DNA of 64,000 nucleotides from Methanomicrobia archaeon. Its GTDB lineage: Archaea > Methanobacteriota_B > Thermococci > Methanofastidiosales > NM3. The stretch is from positions 1-64,000 of the forward strand of contig JAUVXU010000010.1 in the NCBI GenBank assembly GCA_030603445.1, read 5' to 3'. Positions 1 to 11,097 of this stretch are shown in pieces (within the stretch, counting starts at the first letter, position 1; each line of letters opens with the position of its first letter). The position numbers and the translations under genes are program-made. Under the pieces are notes generated by a model. It saw only the letters and a list, made by a program, of their open reading frames with translations, was not told the DNA's origin and made no database searches.

Positions 1-277
1 AAAACCCTGCCTTTAGAGACAAAAAGACCTCACCTGGGCTTGTTGCATCGATACCTGAGCCCAGTTCACTAAGCAAAGAGAGTACTGCATGATTGGAATT
101 GGCCTTTGCGGCATAATGTATACAGGTCTTAGGATATGATATTGCAGAACGAATCTCATTGAAGCGTCCTCTGATAACGTCTTCCTCATACACGTACAAA
201 GGACTCCCGTACTTTTCAATAAGCTCCCCTGCATCTATGCCGCCAAAAGTATTCAACGTTCTTCTATCAGAGGGCAT
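1..277 (-). CDS. lysA: Diaminopimelate decarboxylase, N-terminal part (runs off the window edge; not in the ORF track)
   Basis: Reverse-strand reading from ATG at 277 gives MPSDRRTLNTFGGIDAGELIEKYGSPLYVYEEDVIRGRFNEIRSAISYPKTCIHYAAKANSNHAVLSLLSELGSGIDATSPGEVFLSLKAGF, with the PLP-Lys motif YAAKAN; follows dapB-dapA. Confidence 0.9.
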   Translation of the reverse strand, partial: MPSDRRTLNTFGGIDAGELIEKYGSPLYVYEEDVIRGRFNEIRSAISYPKTCIHYAAKANSNHAVLSLLSELGSGIDATSPGEVFLSLKAGF

Positions 278-286
278 CCAGACCAC

Positions 287-1171
287 CTAGATGAGTTGAT
301 ATGCATTCATTACACGTTGCAACTGCTCCTGATGATCCTTAGTCATGGGGGTTAGTGGAAGACGGTACTTCTCAGTTATCATTTCCCTCATGGCCATGGC
401 TGCCTTTACTGGAACGGGATTTGTCTCAATAAACATGGCCTTTATCAGATCCATATAACGGAAATGCATACGCTGTGCTTCAGCCACATTCCCTGCTAGG
501 GCAGCATTTATCATTTCAGACATCTCTCGTGGCAAAATGTTGGAAAGCACAGAAACCACACCGTGCCCGCCCATGATCGTTAATGGGACAGCTAAATTAT
601 CATCGCCCGACAGTATCGAGAAGCTCTTTGGTGTGCTGCGCACCACATCGAGCATTTGGTTAAAGTTGCCTGATGCCTCCTTGACGCCCACAATATTGTC
701 ATTCTCTGCCATAGATAACAACGTTGAAGTCTCGATGTTAACCCCTGATCTCCCTTGTATGTTATATACTATAACAGGGAGCCCGCCTTCATTTGCAACG
801 GTATTGAAATGCTGGATCAGCGAGTGCTGTGTAGGCTTGTTGTAGTAAGGTGTTACCTGCAGCGTTGCATCTGCCCCAGCATCCGCTGCCATCTTTGTCA
901 TGTAAATGGCCTCCTTTGTGCTGTTGCTTCCTGTGCCTGCAATTACCGGGACTCTCCCGTTAGCCTGATCAATGACTATTCCAACTACCTTGGTGTGTTC
1001 CTCGTGCGAGAGCGTCGGGCTCTCACCAGTGGTACCAGTCGGAACTAGCCCTGATATACCATTCTCAATTTGAAAATCTACCAAATTACGTAATGTAGCC
1101 TCATCAACATCGCCGTTTTCATCAAACGGTGTTACAAGTGCAGTATATACTCCTCTAAACATATGTTTCAC
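287..1171 (-). CDS. dapA: 4-hydroxy-tetrahydrodipicolinate synthase
   Basis: GVYTALVTPFDENGDVD, GTTGESPTL, YNIQGRSGVNI motifs of DapA; adjacent to dapB. Confidence 0.95.
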   Translation of the reverse strand: MKHMFRGVYTALVTPFDENGDVDEATLRNLVDFQIENGISGLVPTGTTGESPTLSHEEHTKVVGIVIDQANGRVPVIAGTGSNSTKEAIYMTKMAADAGADATLQVTPYYNKPTQHSLIQHFNTVANEGGLPVIVYNIQGRSGVNIETSTLLSMAENDNIVGVKEASGNFNQMLDVVRSTPKSFSILSGDDNLAVPLTIMGGHGVVSVLSNILPREMSEMINAALAGNVAEAQRMHFRYMDLIKAMFIETNPVPVKAAMAMREMITEKYRLPLTPMTKDHQEQLQRVMNAYQLI

Positions 1172-1914
1172 TCTCCTATAATATCTGAAATCAAATCTTC
1201 AATATCAAAAAATCCTACTTTATCCTTTATGAATTCCGCAGCCATGACAGATCCAACAGCCAGACCGCGTCTTGTCCTGTTCTGGTGCGACACCTCTATT
1301 GTGTCGTAAGGTGAATCAAAAACAACAGTGTGAAGACCCGGATTGCTACCTCCCCTTATTGATGCAAAATGTACTTCTTCTGGGGCAGGACGCCTGTTAA
1401 GCATCTCATATACTGCAGTGTCCTTACGCTTTAAATTCTCAATTAAAACCTGAGAGATCTTAATCGCCGTCCCTGAAGGTGAATCAGCTTTGCCGTTATG
1501 GTGTAACTCATACCCCATCACATCATAGTCGTTGAAATTGTTAAATATTTGGGCTGTTGCAGATATTATCCTAAAGTACAAATTAACACCTATTGAGAAA
1601 TTAGGTGACCATAGGAATCCAATTCCGCTTTTATCTACAATCTCCCTTACCTGTAGCATCTGGTCATACCAACCCGTGGTGCCGACGACCAAAGGCTTCT
1701 TAAGTGATGCTATGAGCCCAATATTTTTAACAGCACTTGATGGATGCGTGAAATCTATACATACGTCACATCCCCCCACAGAGTCTGCTGAAATACCGAC
1801 GAAGTCTGCATCTGATCTGTTTGGATCTATTGTCACAGCAGAATGCCCACGCTCCATGGCAACATCCTGGATCTCATGTCCCATCCTACCGTATCCAATT
1901 ATAGCTAGTTTCAT
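1168..1914 (-). CDS. dapB: 4-hydroxy-tetrahydrodipicolinate reductase
   Basis: N-terminal Rossmann (IIGYGRMGHEI), ELHHNGKADSPSGTA motif. Confidence 0.95.
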   Translation of the reverse strand: MKLAIIGYGRMGHEIQDVAMERGHSAVTIDPNRSDADFVGISADSVGGCDVCIDFTHPSSAVKNIGLIASLKKPLVVGTTGWYDQMLQVREIVDKSGIGFLWSPNFSIGVNLYFRIISATAQIFNNFNDYDVMGYELHHNGKADSPSGTAIKISQVLIENLKRKDTAVYEMLNRRPAPEEVHFASIRGGSNPGLHTVVFDSPYDTIEVSHQNRTRRGLAVGSVMAAEFIKDKVGFFDIEDLISDIIGE

Positions 1915-2019
1915 AGAATCCCACCTTTAATAAGAAAAGAATTATAGTTTTATTTATAAGATTAATGTTTTATAAAAAACAAATAAAAAGAAAAATATAA
2001 TAAAAGAAACAAAATAGAA

Positions 2020-2424
2020 TTATTTGCGTGGAAGTATAGGCCGGAACTTGTAACCATACACAATAATGCCAGATTCCCCATATGCAAATAGCTTTCTGAT
2101 AACTACCTCTACAGGCATCCCGATCTCAAGATGATCCAAATCGCAGTCGGTAATTTGTGCAGTCACTATCTCTCCCTCTTCTAGCTCTACTAGTGCCGCG
2201 GCATATGGTCTGCAAAACGTATATCCTTCAGGAGGATTTCTTATTATTGTGTAAGAATATATGTTCCCTTTTCCCTTGAACTGATACTCCTCAAGGTCCC
2301 TGGATTTACAAGAAGAGCACACAGTACGCGGTGGGTAGTGCAGCTTCTTGCAGGACTTGCATTTTGTGCCAAGCAATCTGTACCTTCTCTTGCTCTCTCT
2401 CCAATGACGTGGGACACTCATCAA
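2020..2424 (-). CDS. DUF35 OB-fold/zinc-ribbon protein (Zn-ribbon CKSCKKLHYPPRTVCSSC)
   Basis: Four-Cys rubredoxin-like ribbon plus OB fold; directly follows thiolase. Confidence 0.9.
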   Translation of the reverse strand: MMSVPRHWRESKRRYRLLGTKCKSCKKLHYPPRTVCSSCKSRDLEEYQFKGKGNIYSYTIIRNPPEGYTFCRPYAAALVELEEGEIVTAQITDCDLDHLEIGMPVEVVIRKLFAYGESGIIVYGYKFRPILPRK

Positions 2425-3611
2425 ATATCCCTCCCCAAAATTGTGACAGAAACAGTAGAACCAGTGCCACCTATATTTTGTGCAATGCCATTTTGTGCAT
2501 CTACCACGCCCTCGCCGCGCAAGTTCTTAGTAAGCTCAAGAATCTGGTATACACCTGTCGCACCGACAGGATGCCCGCGGGCCTTTAGTCCTCCATAAGT
2601 GCAGCAAGGCAATTTTCCGCCAATGCCTATTTGTCCCTCTGCTGCAAAATGCGCCCCCTTGCCATGGCGTACAAAACCTAGGTCTTCTAGGCCTATGACG
2701 CCCATAATAGAAAAAGCATCATGAAGCTCTGCTGTATCCATGTCTTTTGGAGTTAGTTTTGCCATATTATATGCTTCTTTTGCAGCCTCCACGGTTGCAG
2801 TCATGCTTGTAACATTCTTCCTGTCATGCACACCAATGGTATCCACCTTTACCGCAGATCCCTTTACAATAATTGGTGTATCTGTAAACTCCTTTGCCCT
2901 CTCTCTTGTTGTCAGGATTATAGAAGCTGCACCATCACAGATTGGAGCGCATTCCATAAGAGATAAGGGATCCGCCACCATAGGGGAGTTAATAACAGAA
3001 TCCAATGATATCTCCCTGCGAAACATTGCATTCTTGTTGTGTACTGCATTCTTGTGCGAGTTTACTGGAATAGAACATATGTCCTCGCGCCGTGCATTAT
3101 AATCATGCATATACCGGCGCATTACCATAGCGTTTAGACCGACAAACGTCACCCCATGTACAGCCTCATACTCCCTGTCAGAAGCATTTGCAAGTATCTT
3201 AGTTGCGCTATCGCCAACAACATCGGTCATTTTCTCAACGCCTGTAACACAAACGACATCATGCATTCCTGATGCAACGGCCATTACGCCTGTCCTAAAG
3301 GCAACGCCACCTGACCCACAAGCTCCCTCAACCTTAAAAGCAGTTATATTTCCCAGACCTGCATAATCTGCTATCAGCGAACCCAGGGATTCCTGGTCGA
3401 CGAAGTTTCCACTCGACATATTTCCTACAACTAAACCATCAACCTCATTAACGCCTGCATCATTCATTGCCGCCCAGGTAGATTCAACAGCAATTTCACG
3501 TAAAGACTTGTTCCATGGTTCACCAACAGGCGTACATCCAATTCCTACAATAGCAACGTCATTCATTTCATCACATCCTGATTTTTTCCCTATACCTGGC
3601 ATACATGGCAT
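2421..3611 (-). CDS. Acetyl-CoA C-acetyltransferase (archaeal thiolase); probable start at [10 protein letters not shown] near 3566
   Basis: Thiolase motifs [26 protein letters not shown]; operon with HMG-CoA synthase and DUF35. Confidence 0.92.
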   Translation of the reverse strand: MPCMPGIGKKSGCDEMNDVAIVGIGCTPVGEPWNKSLREIAVESTWAAMNDAGVNEVDGLVVGNMSSGNFVDQESLGSLIADYAGLGNITAFKVEGACGSGGVAFRTGVMAVASGMHDVVCVTGVEKMTDVVGDSATKILANASDREYEAVHGVTFVGLNAMVMRRYMHDYNARREDICSIPVNSHKNAVHNKNAMFRREISLDSVINSPMVADPLSLMECAPICDGAASIILTTRERAKEFTDTPIIVKGSAVKVDTIGVHDRKNVTSMTATVEAAKEAYNMAKLTPKDMDTAELHDAFSIMGVIGLEDLGFVRHGKGAHFAAEGQIGIGGKLPCCTYGGLKARGHPVGATGVYQILELTKNLRGEGVVDAQNGIAQNIGGTGSTVSVTILGRDI

Positions 3612-4617
3612 AATCTATACCAACCCTTCTGGCAATGTAAGATTTTACGTTAGGTGCACGTTCGCGTGCCTCGATTATCTTATCTGTAATTTTGAACGAG
3701 AAAGCATCAGATCCTGCCCCAGAACCATATGACACGCACAAAACCAAGTCGTCAGGTTTTGCCACATCAAGGACTGCACTAAGTCCAAGCATTGCAGAAC
3801 CTGCATAAGTATTGCCTATGTAAGGGGATATTAGACCAGGTATTACCTTCTCCTTGTCAACGCCTAACATCTTTGCGGCCGCCATTGGGAACTTAGCATT
3901 AGGTTGGTGGAATATAACATAATCATAATCATTTGGTTCCCTTTGTAATTCGTTGCAAAGTGTTTTGGTCGCGTTTGTGATATGTGAGAAATATGCCGGT
4001 ACGCCTGTGAAGCGCGAGGCGTGTTTTGGGTAATGCTCATGTTGGCGACGCCAGAAATCTGGTGTGTCTGTCACAAAAGAGTATGACCCCTCATATTCTG
4101 CCAATGATCCTTCAGATGGTCCCATGATAAAAGCGGCACCGCCAGCTGCAGCAGTGTACTCCAGCGCGTCTGAAGGCTGCCCCTGGGCAGTGTCCACACC
4201 TACTGCAAGCGCATACTCTGCCATGCCCGAACCTACGTAAGCTATTGCTCCCTGCAACGCCTCTGTGCCAGCCTTGCATGCGAATTCCCAATCTGCAGCA
4301 TTTATAGAGGGGGTTGCTCCAAGATACTCGGCCACGATAGTAGCAGTTGGCTTGACAGCATATGGTTTTGACTCTGTTCCCACCCACACCGTTCCGAGCT
4401 TCTGAGGACTTATATCAGCACGCAACAAAGCGTTTTTTGAAGCCTCGCACGCAATGGTGCAAGCATCCTCGTCAGGTCCAGGGACCGACTTCTCTTTTAC
4501 AGGGACACGCTCAGGGTCATTTCCCCATACACGTGCAATATCAGAATTCTTTATTCTATACATTGGAACATAGGCGCCATAGCCGTAAATCCCGATGTCC
4601 TTTATGGTCTTCATCAT
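3571..4617 (-). CDS. Hydroxymethylglutaryl-CoA synthase
   Basis: [28 protein letters not shown] active-site Cys region, HQPNAKFP; archaeal HMGS family. Confidence 0.95.
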   Translation of the reverse strand: MMKTIKDIGIYGYGAYVPMYRIKNSDIARVWGNDPERVPVKEKSVPGPDEDACTIACEASKNALLRADISPQKLGTVWVGTESKPYAVKPTATIVAEYLGATPSINAADWEFACKAGTEALQGAIAYVGSGMAEYALAVGVDTAQGQPSDALEYTAAAGGAAFIMGPSEGSLAEYEGSYSFVTDTPDFWRRQHEHYPKHASRFTGVPAYFSHITNATKTLCNELQREPNDYDYVIFHQPNAKFPMAAAKMLGVDKEKVIPGLISPYIGNTYAGSAMLGLSAVLDVAKPDDLVLCVSYGSGAGSDAFSFKITDKIIEARERAPNVKSYIARRVGIDYAMYARYREKIRM

Positions 4618-4719
4618 ATCACCTCTTTCATTTAGGAAATGCCTAATCTATATTTAAATATATCGGTATATAACGGTTAGCCATTCGTCTTTTGCCGAAA
4701 GAAATAATTACAACAAGTA

Positions 4720-5436
4720 TCAATCATTAAAAATATTTCTCAAATTGCGTATTAATACGTCTATTGAATGTGTATGGGACAATATAAGCGGTATGCGTTC
4801 TATCTCTGCTATCTTTATAGCAACATCATCCATCTTTTTAGGGCCGTTGATAACTACCACAGATGGTTTTAATCCCTTTACCTTTATAGCTACCATGGGG
4901 GATCGTCCCATATCCACCTTAGTGAAGATGAGTGCACGCTCGGTGGACCACCCATAAAGCTTTAGAAACTCATCAGCCGACATCCCAAGGATTGCCTTAA
5001 TACTGTCTATTACCGTGTAACCATATATGGGCCGGTGTGATAGGTCTTCATTTGCCAATACTGTTCCTTCAACAGCAGCACATAGGTCCGATATCTTGAC
5101 AGGCACGGAGAACTCACGGACATCCATTATGGCATCGCTTGTCATGTCAGTAGAAAACATCCTGCCAAATGCATGAATTACTTTTCCGCCGTTCTTTTCA
5201 TCAATGTGTATAAGCCCCTCAACGAATTTCTTAATAGTAGTTGATCCAGGTGATTTTCTTCTTCCGCCCTCATAATCCGAAAGAACAGAAGATGAAACCC
5301 CCAAATTTTTTGCAAGGCTTGTTTGGGTGATCCCAAAGATCTCTCTCCATTTTCTCATGGTCTTGCCAGGATTCTCTGAAAGGGCTATCTCGCCAGCCAT
5401 CCTTTTGGCAAGTTTCTCTTTGGATGCACTTATCAT
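4720..5436 (-). CDS. XRE/Cro-CI family transcriptional regulator, archaeal type
   Basis: HTH WREIFGITQTSLAKNLGVSSSVLSDYEGGRRKSPG; precedes the mevalonate-pathway genes. Confidence 0.88.
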   Translation of the reverse strand: MISASKEKLAKRMAGEIALSENPGKTMRKWREIFGITQTSLAKNLGVSSSVLSDYEGGRRKSPGSTTIKKFVEGLIHIDEKNGGKVIHAFGRMFSTDMTSDAIMDVREFSVPVKISDLCAAVEGTVLANEDLSHRPIYGYTVIDSIKAILGMSADEFLKLYGWSTERALIFTKVDMGRSPMVAIKVKGLKPSVVVINGPKKMDDVAIKIAEIERIPLILSHTHSIDVLIRNLRNIFND

Positions 5437-5619
5437 TGCTAAAGTTACCTTTAAAATATATAAATAATTTTCGGTGATTGCTATATTTTAAATAGACAAT
5501 AAGGGTGAACTTGTATTATGAAGCATATTTTTTCGCTATATAGCGAAATTGTGCGAACTGCCTATAATTAGTAGATTAGAGGCCTTCTTGCCTAGGACGT
5601 ACCAAATAATTATTACGTC

Positions 5620-7188
5620 CTATTTTTTATAATTTATACGTTCACGAGTGTAAAAATAGACTATATCGTCTTTTCTTACTACTCCAACAGGTTTCTTTGT
5701 ACTGTCGATGACCGCTAGTTCATTTACATGATGCTCGTCCATAAATACCAATGCATCAAGTGCCGATGAGTAGAGGTATATGGTGAGCAGATCATCTTCT
5801 CCCATATATGCGTCCATTATTTCCTTTATAGGGGTCATAGAAAGCATGTCGATAGCACGCTCGTGTGGGACTTTTATGTTATTCTTTAGCAGTTTTATCT
5901 CATATACTGTTCCCTCACTATGATAATGGACAAATGCACGTGCGATAACAACGGATATCGTAAGGGGAAGTATAATTGAATAATCGCGCGTCATCTCAAA
6001 AAACATTACTATGGCCATGAAAGGTGCACCAGTAATTCCGCCGATAAACGCACCCATTCCAACACTCGCGTATGCTGAAGGTGTTGTTGCAATTGTTGGA
6101 AATAACGTTGTTGCCAAAAGCCCAAATGCAGCGCCGAAACATGCGCCGATAAAAAGGCCCGGAGCAAAGATCCCACCAGATCCTCCAGAACCCAATGTCA
6201 TGGATGTGGCAAACACTTTGAGAACTACAAGAGCCAGGAGAAAAACTATAGAAAATCCTGACACCCCGGAAATCACATCTGATATTGTGGAATATCCAAC
6301 ACCAAAAATGAAAAAGTTACCATATGATTTGAACAGTATAAGCCCAGTAACACCGACTACAATGCCCCCCACCACCGGTTTAAAGTATGGTGAGACGTTC
6401 CAATCCTCAAAAAGGTCCTCCAACTTGTATAGGGACTTGATATAAAAAACAGCAATAACACCTATAAGCAGGCCCATAACTGCATAGAGCGGAAGCTCAT
6501 ACCCTGAGTTAAGTACATAATGCGGCACCGAGAAGGCAGGCTCGTTGCCTAAACACCAGCGGACCAAATAAGTGGAAGTGGAGGCGGATAATGCAAGCGG
6601 GACAAAAGTCCTTACAGAAAACTCTGGTAAGATAAGTTCTATTGCAAAGAGAATCCCTCCCAATGGGGCATTAAACGTAGCAGCTATGCCTGCAGCAGCG
6701 CCGCATCCCAACAGCGTTATTGTTCCAAAAGAAGAAAGATGCAAAAGCTGGCCTATTGCAGACCCGATAGATGCGCCTATTTGAACGATTGGGCCTTCTC
6801 TGCCTGTTGAACCCCCTGTACCGATGCACAATGCTGATGCAATGGTTTTAATGCCTGCGACACGAGGCCTTATGTTCCCTTTGTTTGTGAAAACCGCCGT
6901 CATTACCTCAGGAACACCATGCCCTTTAGCTTCTGGTGCGCCCTTATTCACCAGCACCCCGACAAGAAAAAATCCAATGACTGGAATAAGAATAACATAA
7001 TTTCCCCATACTGTGGATAATGGGAGGTGGTCATCAAAGAAATAATTAAACTTCCCCTCGAAAAAAAGATTGTAAACTATCGCAATAAGATATCTAAATA
7101 TTATTGCGCCTATGCCTGCAAGTGCTCCTACTATTACAGGCAATACATAGAACTTCCATTCAAAACGAGGTCGTTCCGAGGAGTACAT
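5620..7188 (-). CDS. ClC-family chloride channel/antiporter with C-terminal CBS region
   Basis: GTGGSTGREGPIVQIGA, GSGGSGGIFAPGLFIGA motifs, CBS-like tail. Confidence 0.93.
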   Translation of the reverse strand: MYSSERPRFEWKFYVLPVIVGALAGIGAIIFRYLIAIVYNLFFEGKFNYFFDDHLPLSTVWGNYVILIPVIGFFLVGVLVNKGAPEAKGHGVPEVMTAVFTNKGNIRPRVAGIKTIASALCIGTGGSTGREGPIVQIGASIGSAIGQLLHLSSFGTITLLGCGAAAGIAATFNAPLGGILFAIELILPEFSVRTFVPLALSASTSTYLVRWCLGNEPAFSVPHYVLNSGYELPLYAVMGLLIGVIAVFYIKSLYKLEDLFEDWNVSPYFKPVVGGIVVGVTGLILFKSYGNFFIFGVGYSTISDVISGVSGFSIVFLLALVVLKVFATSMTLGSGGSGGIFAPGLFIGACFGAAFGLLATTLFPTIATTPSAYASVGMGAFIGGITGAPFMAIVMFFEMTRDYSIILPLTISVVIARAFVHYHSEGTVYEIKLLKNNIKVPHERAIDMLSMTPIKEIMDAYMGEDDLLTIYLYSSALDALVFMDEHHVNELAVIDSTKKPVGVVRKDDIVYFYTRERINYKK

Positions 7189-7285
7189 AAGGGTAAACTT
7201 CTAAGAATACATTAAAAAGTTATGGGATAATATTCCTAAAACGTATTATACAAATGAAAGGAAGAGAAAAATGTAAGAAAATGGT

Positions 7286-8653
7286 TTAAGATTTACTAAT
7301 AATTCCCTCTGCTGCCAAAATGCCTGTCACTGCCGCATACACTATGCCGCGAGAATGTCCTGATGCATCGCCTGTAACAAAAAGATTTGGGATATTTGTC
7401 TCCATATACTTTGTCACAGGATACTTGGTATCATAGAACTTTATTTCAGGTGCATATATTAGCGTTGAATCCGAAGCTATGCCCTCTATAACAGAATCCA
7501 AGCGTTCGACAGCCTCGACAATATTTGTAACGATCCTGTGCGGCAGCGCCATTGATATGTCCCCTGGTGTTACGCTCTTTAGGGTTGGTTTTATCTGAGA
7601 GCGCTTTATGCGACCCCATGTTGACCTGCGCCCAGTCTCGAGGTCTTTAAACCTTTGAAGAATAGGTTTTCCCCCCCCAATCGTAGTTGCGAGTCTAGCT
7701 ATGGACCTGCCGTACTCTGTCGTATCTTCCACAGGGTCGGTAAGCTCTATACGAGATAGAATGGCCAAATTAGTATTTTCTGATTTTTCCTCCTTCTTTG
7801 CATGGCCATTTACCATGACAAAATCAGGATAGCGCTCCTCAGTAACGAAACCTTTCGGATTTGTACAAAACGTGCGCACCATATCATCGTATGTGGAAGT
7901 GTAGAGCTTAAACTTGGCATCATACATTATATCTTCCACAGGTTCGTATATTGTTGCAGGGAACTCAGCCCTAACACCGACATCAATTGGACCATACTGG
8001 TTAGTAATTCCAAGATTGCGTGCCTGTGTTCTGAACCAGTATGCACCAGCGCGCCCTGGAGCCACTATGAGGTAATCGCCTACAAACTCCTTATCTTTGC
8101 TATGGGCGACAAACTTCTTTCCCCTTACCTCAATTACCTCAATCTTGGTCTTTGTATAAAATTTAACGCCTTTTGCCTTGAGGTCTTTGTAGAACTTGTC
8201 CATTATTAAGGGCGTCCTGTCAGAGCCCATGTGGCGTTGTTTTCCTGATATAAACTCTATGTCATTGGAGGATGCCTTTCTACTCAAAAAGCTCAAATCA
8301 TCTTCATCGACACCATATACCTCGGTATCGGCACCATACTTCAAAAATACCTCATCCACCTTTGATATGTAGCACTCCACCTCTTTTGGAGTATGATGTA
8401 TCGATTCTGGGTCCCCACCGATATTTGGGGTCAAATTTAGTTTTCCGTCAGACAGTGCTCCGGCGCCGCCTATGCCTGCGTATATTTCACATGGATCACA
8501 CTGTGTACACAAATCCATAGACTGGGTCTGGCATTTCCTAAATGTGGATTCCTTTCCCATCTCTATGACGGTTATCTTATGGTCAGTTTCGTTAGCTAGC
8601 TTTTCAGCTGCAAACATTCCGGCTGGCCCTGCACCAATGATTAAAACATCCAT
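7286..8653 (-). CDS. NAD(P)/FAD-dependent dehydrogenase
   Basis: DVLIIGAGPAGMFAAEKL, GGAGALSDGKLNLTPNIGG, VTGDASGHSRGIVYAA. Confidence 0.88.
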   Translation of the reverse strand: MDVLIIGAGPAGMFAAEKLANETDHKITVIEMGKESTFRKCQTQSMDLCTQCDPCEIYAGIGGAGALSDGKLNLTPNIGGDPESIHHTPKEVECYISKVDEVFLKYGADTEVYGVDEDDLSFLSRKASSNDIEFISGKQRHMGSDRTPLIMDKFYKDLKAKGVKFYTKTKIEVIEVRGKKFVAHSKDKEFVGDYLIVAPGRAGAYWFRTQARNLGITNQYGPIDVGVRAEFPATIYEPVEDIMYDAKFKLYTSTYDDMVRTFCTNPKGFVTEERYPDFVMVNGHAKKEEKSENTNLAILSRIELTDPVEDTTEYGRSIARLATTIGGGKPILQRFKDLETGRRSTWGRIKRSQIKPTLKSVTPGDISMALPHRIVTNIVEAVERLDSVIEGIASDSTLIYAPEIKFYDTKYPVTKYMETNIPNLFVTGDASGHSRGIVYAAVTGILAAEGIISKS

Positions 8654-8683
8654 TTTTACCAGTTCGCCATAGTAATAACGCTA

Positions 8684-10030
8684 TTAAAGCTTTTTGCTTT
8701 TAATATTTAAAATTTCAGTGCAAGAAGACAAACATGAAATAATATCATCGACAGTATTCTTGAACGTGCCGATATCATCCGAACGCACTAGCACTATGCT
8801 TTTTTTCTCTCTTGCAACAATGATGGATTCTGTTGATTTATACTTCTCATTGTCCACGCTAAGGGCTTTTAATATTGAGTTTGCATTGTTAGTATTTTTT
8901 ACATCTATCTCCAAAACAAACTTCAGGCGTGCTTTTGTCTGGTTGAAAAGGGCGTATGTTACCTCTGCTTTGAACTCCTCAATACGATTGTTAGGAATCA
9001 TCGCCCCGGCAGCGATGTCATGTCCGCCGCCTTTTCCACTGCAATACAGGGCCCCGTGTTCCATTGCCTTTCCCAGATTCACACCCTCTTTTACCAATTT
9101 CTCCGTAGTGCGTGCTGATGCCTTTATCCCATACGATGCATCGAAAAGTATGATTATTGGTTTGTCTGGAAAAACTGCCACCAGATCTTCTGCAATTGCC
9201 CCGGAGAATCCAGGTTCAAGTGCGCTGCAATGGATAAAGTATGCAAGATGCTGGCTGTTTGATGTGATTATATCTTCCTTCCTCAATAATATGGCATTGA
9301 TGAAATCGTTGTGCATCTTGCGATAATCCTTAAAGATCCCCCTTGCTTCATTGTACGCTTCCATGCTGCCCATCATCATTTCAACAGCGACATAAGGCTT
9401 GTTAATGCTAGCACATGCATCAATCATATTAGCCACTTCTAGCGCTTGGACTGGGTCTTTTGAAAAGGGGGTGGTAAGGATGATCAATTCGGATGAACGC
9501 TCTCCTTGTGCAAGTTTCTCGGAAAAGAGGTCATCTAATATAACACTATTAGGTCCTTTGAATCCAGAAAGGTACTGTTTATCCCCCATTGCCCCTATAA
9601 CAGCAAATGGGGAAAGACGCTTGTTAGTCTCAGAAATTGCACGAATGACAAAGTAAACTACGCCCGCCCCTGAAAGCTCACGTGTTCCATCAATCCCAAA
9701 GTCCCATGGATTTACCATCCACTTATGCTGCTGTTTTGTGGGATGGTGGTCTAGGATTAGGAACTCCTTGAAATGAGAAGATATGTTTGGTACCTCAGAA
9801 CTACCGTAGTCAACGAACACAGGAAGGGTCCCATCGCTCTTTTGTGCCAGTTCTTCGAAGGATGGCCCATGGCGTATGATAACTATCTCAACCTTTTTAG
9901 TGGGAAAAGCTTGTTTTATTAGTAGTGAGGCGCATATTCCATCTGTATCACGATGCCCAAATACTGTTATCTTTTCAGCACGCTGCAATATGCGCGCTGC
10001 CTCTTTGCATTTCAGTAAAAAATTATTCAT
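8684..10030 (-). CDS. DHH-family phosphoesterase (archaeal RecJ-like)
   Basis: FGHRDTDGICASLL, LDHHPTK, GKGGGHDIAAGAMIP (DHHA1). Confidence 0.88.
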   Translation of the reverse strand: MNNFLLKCKEAARILQRAEKITVFGHRDTDGICASLLIKQAFPTKKVEIVIIRHGPSFEELAQKSDGTLPVFVDYGSSEVPNISSHFKEFLILDHHPTKQQHKWMVNPWDFGIDGTRELSGAGVVYFVIRAISETNKRLSPFAVIGAMGDKQYLSGFKGPNSVILDDLFSEKLAQGERSSELIILTTPFSKDPVQALEVANMIDACASINKPYVAVEMMMGSMEAYNEARGIFKDYRKMHNDFINAILLRKEDIITSNSQHLAYFIHCSALEPGFSGAIAEDLVAVFPDKPIIILFDASYGIKASARTTEKLVKEGVNLGKAMEHGALYCSGKGGGHDIAAGAMIPNNRIEEFKAEVTYALFNQTKARLKFVLEIDVKNTNNANSILKALSVDNEKYKSTESIIVAREKKSIVLVRSDDIGTFKNTVDDIISCLSSCTEILNIKSKKL

Positions 10031-10075
10031 TTATTATAACCTAATACTAAATAAATAAAATAAAAAAAGAGGGGT

Positions 10076-10540
10076 TTACTTAATAAGTAAACGTGCTTTT
10101 ACTGGATCGTATATCCATTTTGGGTCAAGTATACCATTGCGCTTGTAGTATTTCCCAAGTCGGCGGATCTTTGATTCTGATAGCTTTAGACCCCTGAAGG
10201 AATGCTTGTCCTTTGGGTGTAATTCCATATGCTTCCTCAGAAGCACTGCTTTTGTAATAAGATTCATGAGATCATCTGGCAACTCAGATGCCAAATCGTT
10301 CTCTTTGAGATGCTGTCTAATCTTTTTTCCTGTTGAGAGGCGGACATCTGCTATCCCATGCTGATCGCGTAAAATTGTGCCAATCATTGATGGTGAGTGC
10401 CCTTTCTTAGCATTATCTAAAATCAAATTTACTACTTCATCCGCACTGATATCCTCCCATTGCGGAGTAGATGTTCGTAATGGGTGAGTTGAACCTGACT
10501 TACCTTTTTTCTTTGAATGCATTCTTGCCATGTTATTCAC
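10076..10540 (-). CDS. rpsO: 30S ribosomal protein S15
   Basis: [17 protein letters not shown] start, [11 protein letters not shown], archaeal uS15 pattern. Confidence 0.95.
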   Translation of the reverse strand: MNNMARMHSKKKGKSGSTHPLRTSTPQWEDISADEVVNLILDNAKKGHSPSMIGTILRDQHGIADVRLSTGKKIRQHLKENDLASELPDDLMNLITKAVLLRKHMELHPKDKHSFRGLKLSESKIRRLGKYYKRNGILDPKWIYDPVKARLLIK

Positions 10541-11097
10541 CTATATTCATATTCTCTGAAATAATTCATAAGCTTATTTAAAGATTTCCCTCTATGTGAA
10601 AGAGCGTTCTTCTCTTTTGTTTCCATTTCTGCAAAAGACAGGGCGGATTCTTCGGGGATAAACAAAGGATCATAACAAAATCCGCCGTCCCCTTTGATCT
10701 CGCTGCCTATCTGTCCTTTTGCTTCGCCGGCGAATATATGCGTTTTTGAGCCGTTGTTATATGCAACCACCGACTTAAATACGGCATCCCTATTACAAAT
10801 GCCATCAAGAAGGCGCAATATGCCCTCATTGCCTATTGTGTTAAACACATATTTTGAATACGGTCCCGGGAAGCCATGAAGAGCATCTATAAATAGACCA
10901 GCGTCTTCTATAAAGCAGGGCTTTTTAAGCTTTTCTATACACCAATTAATCCCAAAGTGTGCTATTTCCTCTAATGTATCAGCTTGAATCTCAGGATAAC
11001 CCAAATCCGCCTGGGTGACGGCCCATTTTACTTTCTTCATAACTGTTTTAGCTTCGTGCAGCTTATGTTCATTCCCTGTGACAAACATTAGTTCCAT
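10537..11097 (-). CDS. XTP/dITP pyrophosphatase (Ham1/RdgB)
   Basis: [45 protein letters not shown]. Confidence 0.93.
   Translation of the reverse strand: MELMFVTGNEHKLHEAKTVMKKVKWAVTQADLGYPEIQADTLEEIAHFGINWCIEKLKKPCFIEDAGLFIDALHGFPGPYSKYVFNTIGNEGILRLLDGICNRDAVFKSVVAYNNGSKTHIFAGEAKGQIGSEIKGDGGFCYDPLFIPEESALSFAEMETKEKNALSHRGKSLNKLMNYFREYEYR

Noticed and set aside
8694-9326. 210-aa + ORF opposite the DHH phosphoesterase
   Set aside because: Antisense shadow of a conserved gene
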